From Autumnicola psychrophila (GTDB lineage: Bacteria > Bacteroidota > Bacteroidia > Flavobacteriales > Flavobacteriaceae), in assembly GCF_031846645.1 (NCBI RefSeq), contig NZ_JAVRHN010000002.1, positions 248,001 to 312,000 of the forward strand: a DNA stretch of 64,000 nucleotides, in the 5' to 3' direction. Within the stretch, counting starts at the first letter, position 1. Each line of letters starts with the position of its first letter. Position numbers and translations under genes: made by a program. Positions 33,628-41,929 of this stretch are shown one piece after another. The notes beneath the pieces were generated by a model. The model saw only the letters and a program-made list of their open reading frames with translations, was not told where the DNA came from and did not search any database.

Positions 33628-34170
33628 GTGAGTCTAAAAAAGCTCATAAAAAACTGTAAGAAACAGGATATCAAGGCACAGGAAGAGCTTTACCGGTTAT
33701 ATGCCGATAAGCTCTTTGGCCTGTGCCTTAAATATTCTTCCGGTTATCACGAAGCTGAAGATAATCTTCAGGACGGCTTCCTTACCATATTTGAAAAAAT
33801 CTCTCAATACAAAGACCAGGGTTCGTTTGAAGGTTGGATGAAGCGTATTATTATAAATACCGCTCTTCAAAAGCACAGAAAACACAGGTTTTATGAAATT
33901 ATAAACGAAGACCGAATGGAAGAACCCGATGTTGAGGTAGAAGAAGATGAAATTCATGCAGATTTTTTACTGAAAACTGTCCAGGAATTGCCGCACAGGT
34001 ATAGGCAGGTTTTTAACCTTTATGCGCTGGACGGGCATTCCCACCAGGAAATTTCTGAACTACTGGGAATCTCTGTAGGAACTTCAAAATCCAACCTGGC
34101 CCGTGCCAGGAATATTCTGAAGGATAAAATTATAAGCCATCAAGACGACAGTCGGGCACAGTCATTATAG
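33628..34170 (+). CDS. ECF-type RNA polymerase sigma factor
   Basis: This 180-residue sigma-70 family protein has region 2 (LYADKLFGLCLKYSSGYHEA to FEGWMKRIIINT) and region 4 (ELPHRYRQVFNLYALDG followed by HSHQEISELLGISVGTSKS), and lacks region 3, as in ECF factors. It should direct RNA polymerase to a specific promoter set when released from its anti-sigma factor. The start GTG at 33628 is used (TTG at 33625 also possible). The next gene, 25 nt downstream, looks like its membrane regulator. Confidence 0.92.
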   Translation: MSLKKLIKNCKKQDIKAQEELYRLYADKLFGLCLKYSSGYHEAEDNLQDGFLTIFEKISQYKDQGSFEGWMKRIIINTALQKHRKHRFYEIINEDRMEEPDVEVEEDEIHADFLLKTVQELPHRYRQVFNLYALDGHSHQEISELLGISVGTSKSNLARARNILKDKIISHQDDSRAQSL

Positions 34171-34195
34171 CTGAGGCTGATTAGCCTATAAATTG

Positions 34196-35677
34196 ATGAA
34201 GATGAAAGAAAGAAAAAATATAGACCGGCTTTACCAGGAGAAATTCAAAGATTTTGAAGCTTCTCCAAGGGAAGAAGTCTGGAAAAATATTGCAGCCAGG
34301 CTGGAAGAAAAGCAGCCTAAAAGGCCGCTTATTATTCCGCTATGGTACAAAGTGGGAGGAGTCGCTGCCACTATTGCTGTCATTCTGGGACTCGCATACT
34401 TCCTAAATGCGGGACCGGGAGCAACTCCCGAAACGCAGTTCGTTGTAGAAGATGAAGACTTCTACCGTCCCCAATTCAATCTACCCGAAAACAATTCTAC
34501 TATTAATAATGCTTCACAATTACTTAATAACATTATCTCCGGCACTACCGGTAGCTCGTCAAATTCCGGGTTAGCTGTTAATACTGAAAGCACTGAAAAA
34601 GATGCCGTAAATTCTTCAGAAGACAGAAAAGAAAATACACCAACTGAAAGTTATAAGGCCGATAATTGGCAAAAAACGGGTATCGCTCAAAATGCTTCAG
34701 ATAAAGACGATGCTTATGCTGAAGAAAATATAAATTCTGAAGCAATCGCTAGTCAAAAAGAGGCTTACGAGGATGAAAAAGACCAAATTAAGGCAGGAAA
34801 TGACGAAAATTCTGCTAAAAAGCAGTTCAGCGAAGAGATTTCCGAAGAAATTGCTCAAAAAAACATTGAAGAAGCCAAAAATGAAGAGAAAAATGCCCTT
34901 GCAGCGTTTGCTGAAGAAAATAATAAGCCGGATGTTAAATTAGCAGAGACCGAAAAAAGCAAAATCAGACTTAGCACCTTTGCGGCACCTATTTTCTATG
35001 ATAATATGGGCAGCGGTAATGCCATTTCTCCCAGTTTCAGCAATAATAACTCCACTTCGCAGGTAACAATGGCCTACGGGCTAAATGTTGCCTATACTTT
35101 ATCTGAAAAAGTGAAAATTCGAACCGGTGTGAGCAAGATGAATATAAGTTATGATATTGAGCAAATTTCCTATACCACCACAGCCTTTGCTCAGAACATT
35201 GCAAGTATAGATTATCGCACCGAGCTTAATGTTGTGGAAATTGCCACTCAGGCTCCGGCATCAGGTTTGCCAAATTTCGACCAGTTATCTAATAGCTTTG
35301 GGGCTGCTGCTTCTAGTATTCCCGGAGAAATAAATCAGCAATATGGATTTATAGAAGTTCCTGTGGAGATAGAATATGCTTTAATTGATAAAAAATTTGA
35401 TTTGAGCCTCATTGGAGGTGGTAGTAGTTTTTTTCTTGATAACAATAGTGTGAGCCTTACATCCAACAATCAGAGGACAGAACTTGGCGAAGCCAATAAT
35501 ATTAATAATGTTAGTTTTAGTACAAATATAGGTGTTGGATTAGGCTATGAAGTCATTCCTGATTTTGAAGTAAATCTTGAACCTATTTTTAAGTATCAGC
35601 TTAATACCTTTAAAAATACTGAAGATGTGCAGCCGTTTTTCTTCGGAATTTACTCTGGTTTCAGTTTTAAATTTTAA
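34196..35677 (+). CDS. Putative anti-sigma factor fused to an outer-membrane-type beta-barrel
   Basis: This 493-residue protein has a cytoplasmic N-terminus (1-50) with the pattern of anti-sigma domains (NIDRLYQEKFKDFEASPREE, VWKNI), one transmembrane helix (about 53-72, VGGVAATIAVILGLAYFL), a long low-complexity Asn/Glu/Lys periplasmic linker (about 75-255), and a C-terminal strand-rich region (about 258-493) ending SGFSFKF as in 8-10-strand outer-membrane barrels. It directly follows the ECF gene, so sequestration of that sigma factor is the likely role. It could span the whole envelope. The start is ATG 34196; the two halves are inferred by eye. Confidence 0.75.
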   Translation: MKMKERKNIDRLYQEKFKDFEASPREEVWKNIAARLEEKQPKRPLIIPLWYKVGGVAATIAVILGLAYFLNAGPGATPETQFVVEDEDFYRPQFNLPENNSTINNASQLLNNIISGTTGSSSNSGLAVNTESTEKDAVNSSEDRKENTPTESYKADNWQKTGIAQNASDKDDAYAEENINSEAIASQKEAYEDEKDQIKAGNDENSAKKQFSEEISEEIAQKNIEEAKNEEKNALAAFAEENNKPDVKLAETEKSKIRLSTFAAPIFYDNMGSGNAISPSFSNNNSTSQVTMAYGLNVAYTLSEKVKIRTGVSKMNISYDIEQISYTTTAFAQNIASIDYRTELNVVEIATQAPASGLPNFDQLSNSFGAAASSIPGEINQQYGFIEVPVEIEYALIDKKFDLSLIGGGSSFFLDNNSVSLTSNNQRTELGEANNINNVSFSTNIGVGLGYEVIPDFEVNLEPIFKYQLNTFKNTEDVQPFFFGIYSGFSFKF

Positions 35678-36417
35678 TCGAAAGAAGGATTTTTAAGCTC
35701 CTGTAGAATTACTTCTCGCGTTTGTTCCTTAAGTTTTCGTTTATCTGCCACAGCCATTCCTTTAGTAGGTATAAAATGATGCACTTTTGCCCGAAGCTTC
35801 CCGGGTCCACCGGAAAAGAAGTCATAAGAAAAATGTTTTTTGGTATCGTAAAAAGTGAAAGGTACAACAGGAATCTGGTGCTCTATTGCCAATCTAAAAG
35901 CGCCATCCTTAAATTCATCCAGCAACAGGTTTTGATGCCCGGGAACACCTCCTTCGGGAAAAATACAGATACTATTTCCCTGTTTTAGCCTTCGCTGTGC
36001 CTCATTGAAAGCCTCCTGCCTGCTACGTTGACTTTTTCGGTCCACCAAAATGCATGTTTGCCTGTAGAAATATCCAAAAAGTGGAATCCTTGCCAGCTCC
36101 ATCTTTCCAACAAAAATAAAGGGGTGCTTATTTACAGCCAGCATCAGCATAATATCCACCATAGAAGTATGATTGGCCACGAGCATGTAGCTCCTGTCCT
36201 TTTCCATCTGCTGTTCATGCTTTACTTTTGGAAACAAACCCATCCCGTACAAAATACATTTAGCCCAGATCCTTGCACAGATAAAGTATTGAGGATATAA
36301 TTTTTCTGAAGAAGCTACAACCAGTAAAACTGGTAACATTATTATAATAGGTAGTCCCAGTAATATATAGAACCAGAGACGCCATAAAGATAATGCGAAC
36401 TTTTTGAGTACCCCCAT
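35674..36417 (-). CDS. Lysophospholipid acyltransferase (PlsC family), second copy
   Basis: This 247-residue membrane acyltransferase has an N-terminal hydrophobic region (about 8-35, LLGLPIIIMLPVLLVVAS), the catalytic motif NHTSMVD, and FPEGGVPG in place of the more usual FPEGTRS. It acylates a lysophospholipid or related acceptor; with the PlsC at 2.9 kb the genome has at least two. The start is set at ATG 36417, because the longer frame to 36537 would cross the trpS promoter and start. Its stop overlaps that of the convergent barrel gene by 3 nt. Confidence 0.84.
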   Translation of the reverse strand: MGVLKKFALSLWRLWFYILLGLPIIIMLPVLLVVASSEKLYPQYFICARIWAKCILYGMGLFPKVKHEQQMEKDRSYMLVANHTSMVDIMLMLAVNKHPFIFVGKMELARIPLFGYFYRQTCILVDRKSQRSRQEAFNEAQRRLKQGNSICIFPEGGVPGHQNLLLDEFKDGAFRLAIEHQIPVVPFTFYDTKKHFSYDFFSGGPGKLRAKVHHFIPTKGMAVADKRKLKEQTREVILQELKNPSFD

Positions 36418-36423
36418 AGGAAC

Positions 36424-36431
36424 CAAAAGTA
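36424..36431 (-). promoter_or_regulatory. -7 box immediately before the second acyltransferase gene
   Basis: TACTTTTG on the minus strand matches TAnnTTTG and ends six bases before the ATG at 36417, suggesting a leaderless transcript. No -33 element was identified. Confidence 0.4.
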
Positions 36432-36464
36432 CTAAAATGAGTCGACTGATTTCGCTAAAAAAGA

Positions 36465-36472
36465 TAACTTTG
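36465..36472 (+). promoter_or_regulatory. -7 box of trpS
   Basis: TAACTTTG matches TAnnTTTG, 20 nt before the trpS ATG. No T-box leader is seen. Confidence 0.45.
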
Positions 36473-36492
36473 TAAAAAATTGAAAAAGAACA

Positions 36493-37461
36493 ATGTCTAG
36501 AATACTTACAGGAGTACAAAGCACGGGAACGCCGCATTTGGGAAATCTACTGGGCGCTATTATGCCGGCAATACATATGGCAAATCAGCCGGGGAACGAT
36601 TCCTTTATTTTTATTGCAGATATGCATTCTTTAACCCAGATAAAAGACGCAGAAACGCTAAGGAACAACACCTATTCTGTCGCAGCCACATGGCTGGCAT
36701 GTGGTCTGGACATTGAGAAAAGCGTTTATTACAGGCAAAGTGATATTCCGCAGGTTACAGAGCTTTCCTGGTATCTAAGTTGCTTTTTTCCTTTCCAACG
36801 TTTGACGCTCGCACATTCTTTTAAAGACAAATCAGACCGGCTGGAAGATGTTAATGCCGGATTATTCAATTATCCCATGTTGATGGCGGCAGACATCCTT
36901 CTTTATGATGCTGAAGTTGTCCCGGTAGGGAAAGACCAGTTGCAACACCTGGAAATTACACGTGATGTCGCGTCCAGACTCCATACAAAAGTGGGAGAGG
37001 TTTTTGTTATTCCTGAAGCTAAGGTTGAAAAAAATACTATGTATGTGCCGGGAACCGATGGTGAAAAGATGAGTAAATCCAAAGGGAACACCATCAACCT
37101 TTTCCAGACAGATAAAAAGCTACGGAAACAGGTAATGGGAATCCAGACAGACAGCACTCCTCTGGAAGAACCGAAGAACCCTGACACCTGTCATGTCTTT
37201 GCATTATATCAACTTGTGGCAACAGAGGCTCAGATTGCGGAGATGAGAGGAAATTATGAAGGTGGAAATTATGGTTATGGCCATGCTAAACAAGCACTTT
37301 TTGAAGTTCTGAAGGAGAAATTTCAGGAGCCAAGAGAGAAGTATGAGTATTATATGAACAACCTTCCGGAACTGGATAAAGCATTAAGTCTTGGTGCTGA
37401 AAAAGCTACAGCAGTAGCCAACGAAGTTTTAAAACGCGTTAGAGGAAAAGTTGGATATTAG
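36493..37461 (+). CDS. trpS: Tryptophan--tRNA ligase
   Basis: This 322-residue class I aminoacyl-tRNA synthetase charges tRNA(Trp). The HIGH-like signature is TGTPHLGNLLGAI and the KMSKS loop is GEKMSKSKGN; GKDQLQHLEITRDVA supplies the adenylate/Trp pocket. Length is typical for bacterial TrpRS. Divergent from the acyltransferase gene. Confidence 0.97.
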   Translation: MSRILTGVQSTGTPHLGNLLGAIMPAIHMANQPGNDSFIFIADMHSLTQIKDAETLRNNTYSVAATWLACGLDIEKSVYYRQSDIPQVTELSWYLSCFFPFQRLTLAHSFKDKSDRLEDVNAGLFNYPMLMAADILLYDAEVVPVGKDQLQHLEITRDVASRLHTKVGEVFVIPEAKVEKNTMYVPGTDGEKMSKSKGNTINLFQTDKKLRKQVMGIQTDSTPLEEPKNPDTCHVFALYQLVATEAQIAEMRGNYEGGNYGYGHAKQALFEVLKEKFQEPREKYEYYMNNLPELDKALSLGAEKATAVANEVLKRVRGKVGY

Positions 37462-37505
37462 AAACGTTAAAGGTTTAAAGTTCTATAAAAAATCTTCCAG
37501 CACAC

Positions 37506-37925
37506 ATGACGCTTAAAATAGTTTATAAATCTGTAAATGTTGATTTTCCTGATGATAAAGCCGATGAACCTCAACAGGATAAACAGCAATATCTCTGGAC
37601 AAAATCTTTCAATGTAGAAGATGTAGAGAAGGTTGATATCTTAGAAGATGAGCCTTTTTTGTTGAAAGCAGAATTAGAGGATGGAACTCAGCTTCAGAAG
37701 CAGATAATTGATATTTTTATCCTACGGGTAACCACTCCTAAGTCTCAGAAGGATTACGCCGTTTCAAAGGAAGTTCTGTGCGACATCAGCGAAATTCCCG
37801 GAGAAAAAGGAGCACTTAAAGAATTCTGTTTTTATTTAAATGAAGTTACCGAAATTGTTGAAATAATAGAAGGCGTTTTCTTAACTGAAGAGGAAGCTTA
37901 TGGAGATGGTTTTGAAGTTGTTTAA
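37506..37925 (+). CDS. Conserved hypothetical acidic protein
   Basis: This 139-residue soluble protein has no recognised domain. It is strongly acidic, with alternating strands (MTLKIVYKSVNVDFPDDKAD; KVDILEDEPFLLKAELEDG; FCFYLNEVTEIVEIIEGVFL). No signal peptide or membrane helix. It follows trpS by 44 nt, so co-transcription is possible, and is convergent with dprA. The regular coding pattern and clean ATG support a real gene. Confidence 0.65.
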   Translation: MTLKIVYKSVNVDFPDDKADEPQQDKQQYLWTKSFNVEDVEKVDILEDEPFLLKAELEDGTQLQKQIIDIFILRVTTPKSQKDYAVSKEVLCDISEIPGEKGALKEFCFYLNEVTEIVEIIEGVFLTEEEAYGDGFEVV

Positions 37926-37934
37926 TATTCTTTT

Positions 37935-39035
37935 CTAAATCACTTCGAATAATTTTCCCGGCAGGGGCCTCAGCACTCCTTTTAATTCAATATTAAGTAA
38001 AAGCGAAGCAGTTTTGTAGGTCGGGAAATTGCAATTTAGAGCAATGGTATCTAATTGTGCTTTTCCCTGTTCCCTTAAAAACTCCACAATGGTCTCCTCA
38101 TCTGGTTCCAGCTCTACAAAGAGCTGCTTTTGGACAACTGCGCTTGTCTTCTCTATCTCCCAGTTTAAGATATAAATAAGATCTGCAGCAGAGGTCAGCA
38201 CATGCGCATTCTGAGATTTAATAAGATTATTACAACCTTTACTGTGCAAATCCCCGGGACGGCCGGGCACGGCAAAGACTTTACGGTTATAGGAATTTGC
38301 AATATCGGCTGTAACCAGGGAACCACCTTTTTCGGCACTTTCAATAACTATCGTGGCTTCACTTAATCCGGCTATAATCCTGTTTCGCTTTAGGAAATTA
38401 TTACGATCAAAATTGTCAGTACTCCAAAAATCAGTGAAAAAACCACCGTTTTCTTCTACCTGGGGCATATACCTTTTGTGAACCTTCGGATAAATTTGAT
38501 TAAGACCATGTGCAAGGCAGCCAACCGTCTGCAACCTATGTTTTACCGCAGCTTTTTGCGCTGTAATATCCACCCCATAAGCAAATCCTGATACTATTAC
38601 CGGATCAAGCGGACTAAGCTCTTCAATTAATTCTTCACAAAAAGCCGTGCCGTGACTACTAATCCTTCTGGTGCCAACAATACTTATTATCTTCTTTTGA
38701 TGCAAATCGATATTACCTTTTTTGAAAAGCAGGATTGGACCGTCAAAGCAGTGTTTGAGTTTTTCAGGGTAATCCTGATCCTGAAAATAAGAATATCCAA
38801 TATTGTTTTTTTCGATAAACTTCAGTTCATTTTCTGCAGCTTTAAAATGATCAGAGTTATGGAATCCCTGAAGCCGGGCTTCACCAATTCCGTTAATCTT
38901 TAATAGATTATGCTTTTTTTCTTTAAAAATTGCTTCCGCAGTACCAAAATGTCTAAGCAGCTTTTTCGCTGTGTTATCCCCAAGATTTGGAATATGTTGT
39001 AAAGCAAGAATATTAAGAAGTTCAGAAAGATCCAT
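37935..39035 (-). CDS. dprA: DNA-processing protein DprA
   Basis: This 366-residue protein protects incoming single-stranded DNA and loads RecA during natural transformation. An N-terminal helical (HhH-like) region around LQHIPNLGDNTAKKLLRHFG precedes the Rossmann-like core with SIVGTRRISSHG, VIVSGFAYGVDITAQKAA and KRNRIIAGLSEATIVIE, and the KVFAVPGRPGDLHSKGCN loop. A C-terminal winged-helix follows. The start is set at ATG 39035 because it begins the conserved region; the longer frame runs into the divergent promoter. Confidence 0.93.
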   Translation of the reverse strand: MDLSELLNILALQHIPNLGDNTAKKLLRHFGTAEAIFKEKKHNLLKINGIGEARLQGFHNSDHFKAAENELKFIEKNNIGYSYFQDQDYPEKLKHCFDGPILLFKKGNIDLHQKKIISIVGTRRISSHGTAFCEELIEELSPLDPVIVSGFAYGVDITAQKAAVKHRLQTVGCLAHGLNQIYPKVHKRYMPQVEENGGFFTDFWSTDNFDRNNFLKRNRIIAGLSEATIVIESAEKGGSLVTADIANSYNRKVFAVPGRPGDLHSKGCNNLIKSQNAHVLTSAADLIYILNWEIEKTSAVVQKQLFVELEPDEETIVEFLREQGKAQLDTIALNCNFPTYKTASLLLNIELKGVLRPLPGKLFEVI

Positions 39036-39118
39036 TAGGGCAATTTGGCTAAAAATACAGAAAAAAACATTTGTTAATAAAAATTCTTTAGGTAACTTTA
39101 TCATACTGCTGGAACTCT

Positions 39119-39126
39119 TATTTTTG
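39119..39126 (+). promoter_or_regulatory. -7 box immediately before the HU-SPOR gene
   Basis: TATTTTTG matches TAnnTTTG and ends five bases before the ATG at 39132. No -33 TTG at the usual spacing. Confidence 0.4.
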
Positions 39127-39131
39127 TACCG

Positions 39132-40061
39132 ATGAACATAGCTAAGCATATTCAGGATTTACTGTATCGTTACGAATGCGTGATACTTCCCGGTTTTGGA
39201 GCTTTCCTCTCCCAGAAGCAGTCCGCTCATATAGATGAAGAAACAGAATCTTTCTATCCGCCTAAAAAGACGGTTTCTTTTAACAGGCAACTGCAGAAGA
39301 ACGATGGTCTTCTCGCAAATTACATAGCTGAGGCTGAAAAGGTTTCTTACAGCAATTCTATTTACGCAATTAGTGAGTTTGTAGCCTCGCTTGAAAAATC
39401 TTTGGAGGAAGACAGGCACGCAGATTTGGCAAATATCGGCAAGTTCGTATTTTCTTCAGAAAGCAATATTGCCTTTGAACCTTACAACAACGTGAACTAT
39501 TTCATGGATTCTTTTGGACTGGATTCTTTCCAGGCAGGAGTGGTGAATAGGGAAGAATACAAGAAACAAGTCGAAGAAATCGAAGAGAAGACTCCTTTCC
39601 TTTTTACTCCAGAAAGACGAAAATCTTCATATTTGAAATATGCGGCGGTAGGAATACTGGCACTGGGACTATCAGGACTTGCAGGTTTAAATATTTACAG
39701 CGATCAGGTTTCCAAACACAATATTGCAGAACAGCAGGAAGCCGAAGGACAGCTTCAGCAGCAAATACAACAGGCGACATTTATAATTGACAATCCTTTG
39801 CCGGCAGTAACTTTTAATGTTGAAAAGCAATCTGGAAACTATCATATTGTCGCTGGTGCTTTTAGAGTCGAGGAAAATGCCGCAAAAAAAGTGGATGAAC
39901 TTCGTGCTGAAGGCCACAAAGCCCGTTTAATAGGCGCTAATAAATACGGTCTTCATCAGGTGGTGTATGCGAGCCACCAGACCAGAAGAGATGCTGTAAA
40001 CATGCTTCTTGAGGTTAAAAAGACCAACGAATCTGCCTGGTTACTCGTTCAAGAACTTTAA
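39132..40061 (+). CDS. Membrane protein with HU-like (CCDC81-type) and SPOR domains
   Basis: This 309-residue protein has an N-terminal region of two HU-like units (about 1-140; NIAKHIQDLLYRYECVILPG, FGAFLSQKQ, then ANIGKFVFSSESNIAFEP), as in bacterial HU-CCDC81 domains. A transmembrane helix follows (about 170-190, AAVGILALGLSGLAGLNIY), and a periplasmic SPOR domain ends the protein (about 235-309, YHIVAGAFRVEENAAKKVDE). SPOR domains bind denuded glycan at division sites. The protein could link the cytoplasm or nucleoid to peptidoglycan at the septum; that link is inference. Confidence 0.88.
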   Translation: MNIAKHIQDLLYRYECVILPGFGAFLSQKQSAHIDEETESFYPPKKTVSFNRQLQKNDGLLANYIAEAEKVSYSNSIYAISEFVASLEKSLEEDRHADLANIGKFVFSSESNIAFEPYNNVNYFMDSFGLDSFQAGVVNREEYKKQVEEIEEKTPFLFTPERRKSSYLKYAAVGILALGLSGLAGLNIYSDQVSKHNIAEQQEAEGQLQQQIQQATFIIDNPLPAVTFNVEKQSGNYHIVAGAFRVEENAAKKVDELRAEGHKARLIGANKYGLHQVVYASHQTRRDAVNMLLEVKKTNESAWLLVQEL

Positions 40062-40095
40062 TACTTCTTTAGCGCATAAATCATCTTATGCGCCC

Positions 40096-40103
40096 TATTT
40101 TTG
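40096..40103 (+). promoter_or_regulatory. -7 box of the thioesterase gene
   Basis: TATTTTTG matches TAnnTTTG, ending 19 nt before the ATG at 40123. Confidence 0.45.
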
Positions 40104-40122
40104 CCGAAAATCCCGATACTAA

Positions 40123-40632
40123 ATGGACGCTAAAACGCCCGCAGAATCACGTACAACTTTAACAGATCTTGTACTTCCCAGCGAAACCAATCCGTTAAAC
40201 AATTTATTTGGGGGAGAATTGCTGGCACGTATGGATCGTGCCGCAAGTATTGCCGCACGAAGACATAGTCGCAGGATTGTTGTAACGGCTTCTGTAAATC
40301 ATGTTGCTTTTAATAAAGCTGTTCCCCTTGGAAGTGTAGTAACAGTAGAAGCTGCTGTTTCCCGCGCTTTTAAATCTTCTATGGAAATTTTTATAGATGT
40401 GTGGGTTGAAGACAGGGAAAGTGGGCAAAGATCCAAGGCTAATGAAGCTATCTACACCTTTGTGGCGGTAGATGAAACGGGCGCTCCAATCCAGGTACCG
40501 CCACTCCAACCAGAAACAGACCTTGAAAAAGATCGTTTTGCTGCTGCCCTTAGGCGCAAACAGCTAAGCCTGGTACTTGCTGGTAAATTAAAACCGAATG
40601 AAGCGACAGAATTAAAAGCTTTGTTTGAATAA
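40123..40632 (+). CDS. Acyl-CoA thioesterase (hotdog, YciA/BACH type)
   Basis: This 169-residue single-hotdog protein hydrolyses acyl-CoA to free acid and CoA. It has LPSETNPLNNLFGGELLARMDRAA (the N.....GG...MD motif with the catalytic Asp/Asn of YciA-like enzymes) and the central strand VVTASVNHVAFNKAVPLGSV. The substrate chain length is not visible from sequence. It stands alone, convergent with the EnvC-like gene across a hairpin. Confidence 0.88.
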   Translation: MDAKTPAESRTTLTDLVLPSETNPLNNLFGGELLARMDRAASIAARRHSRRIVVTASVNHVAFNKAVPLGSVVTVEAAVSRAFKSSMEIFIDVWVEDRESGQRSKANEAIYTFVAVDETGAPIQVPPLQPETDLEKDRFAAALRRKQLSLVLAGKLKPNEATELKALFE

Positions 40633-40662
40633 GTTATTCTAATTAGAAAGAATGCTGTGCAT

Positions 40663-40695
40663 TCTCTATAGGCAAAAAAATTGCTTCTATAGAGA
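40663..40695. terminator. Hairpin between convergent genes, probable bidirectional terminator
   Basis: TCTCTATAG (40663-40671) with CTATAGAGA (40687-40695), extended by GCAA/TTGC around an A-rich loop. T tracts are weak on both strands, so termination strength is uncertain. Confidence 0.55.
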
Positions 40696-40708
40696 TAGAA
40701 GATTCATT

Positions 40709-41929
40709 TTACATCTGATAAACCCAATCTGCCGGATTCATTTTCTGAGTGTTTTTGAAGATCAGGAAATGTAAGGTTGTCTTGCCTGTACTACGATTTG
40801 TGGCGATTTCCCCTATCTCCTGCTCGGTGCTAACGACATCTCCCTTTTTCACATATACTTTATCAAGATTGTCGTAAATGGTAATATAATCTCCATGTCT
40901 CACCATCACCGCTTTATTTGCCCCTTTTAGAAGCTGCACTTCGCTCACTGTACCGTTAAAAACCGCTCTTGCTTTTCCACCGGTATCTGTATCTATGTTT
41001 ACACCATTATTGTTTATTCTCGCCGTCTTGACAATAGGGTGTGCATGTTCCCCAAATTGCATAGTTACCACTCCAGATTTCACCGGCCATGGCAGTTGCC
41101 CTTTGTTCTTCGCAAAATCTGCAGCCAGTGCTTTTGCAGCAGGTGTAAGTTCATACACGTCCCGGGAAGTAGAGCCGCTTCCTTCGTTTGCTTTTGCAAT
41201 CGATGCACGTATCATTTCCTCAATTTGCTGGTCGATTTTATTAATTTCCTGTTGCCGCTGTCTTATTTGAGTTGCAAACTGCCCTTCTTTTTTATTAATC
41301 GTGGCCATTAATGACTGTTGTGACTTACGGTTTTCTTCCAGTTGCTGCCTCGTCTTTCGGTTTTCAGCAATTAGCTTCTCCTTTTCTTCTTTCTGGCTTG
41401 CCAGGCTGGAATTAAGGCGCTGTAAATCTTCAGAACGAGCCTTTATTTGCTCTCCCTGCTGCTTCCGGTAGTTGGTGTATTGTTTCATATACTGAAGGCG
41501 CTTATAGGCCTGCAAAAAGCTTTGAGAAGACAATAGAAACATTACCCTGCTCTGCTGAGATTTACTTTTATATGATTTTTCAATCATTCTTGCGTAATCC
41601 TCTTTTAGTTGCTCAAGCTCTTTACGCAATGAGGAAATTTTTCCCATATTGGAATTGATTTCCTGTGTGAGCAGATTCGCCTGCTGATTGGTGACTTTTA
41701 TAAGATTTTCTGTGCTTTTAATTTGCTGACTAAGATCCTCAACCTGTGTTAAAACAGATTTTTCTTTCTGTTTATTCGTAGATCGGAGTTCATTGATGCG
41801 CCTGATTTCATTTCTTAACTCCAGCCTCTTTTTCTCCAGTGCTTCCCGGTTAGTCTGGGAAAAACCATTAACACCAGCACATAGCAGAATCAGAAACAGA
41901 ACAATATTTAAGATCTTATACCGTCTCAT
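40709..41929 (-). CDS. EnvC-like murein hydrolase activator (coiled coil + degenerate LytM/M23)
   Basis: This 406-residue protein has a signal peptide (about 1-25), a long coiled coil (about 26-270, rich in K/E/Q) and a C-terminal LytM domain. The usual zinc ligands are degenerate: the H of HxxxD is replaced in NNGVNIDTDTGG, and the HxH motif reads TTLHFLIF. It should therefore activate an amidase rather than cut peptidoglycan itself, as EnvC does at division. It is the last gene of the envelope operon, overlapping the DUF4292 gene by 4 nt. Confidence 0.88.
   Translation of the reverse strand: MRRYKILNIVLFLILLCAGVNGFSQTNREALEKKRLELRNEIRRINELRSTNKQKEKSVLTQVEDLSQQIKSTENLIKVTNQQANLLTQEINSNMGKISSLRKELEQLKEDYARMIEKSYKSKSQQSRVMFLLSSQSFLQAYKRLQYMKQYTNYRKQQGEQIKARSEDLQRLNSSLASQKEEKEKLIAENRKTRQQLEENRKSQQSLMATINKKEGQFATQIRQRQQEINKIDQQIEEMIRASIAKANEGSGSTSRDVYELTPAAKALAADFAKNKGQLPWPVKSGVVTMQFGEHAHPIVKTARINNNGVNIDTDTGGKARAVFNGTVSEVQLLKGANKAVMVRHGDYITIYDNLDKVYVKKGDVVSTEQEIGEIATNRSTGKTTLHFLIFKNTQKMNPADWVYQM

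Noticed and set aside
36418..36537. Forty-residue extension of the second acyltransferase
   Set aside because: It crosses the trpS promoter and start and has no similarity to the family; the ATG at 36417 is preferred.
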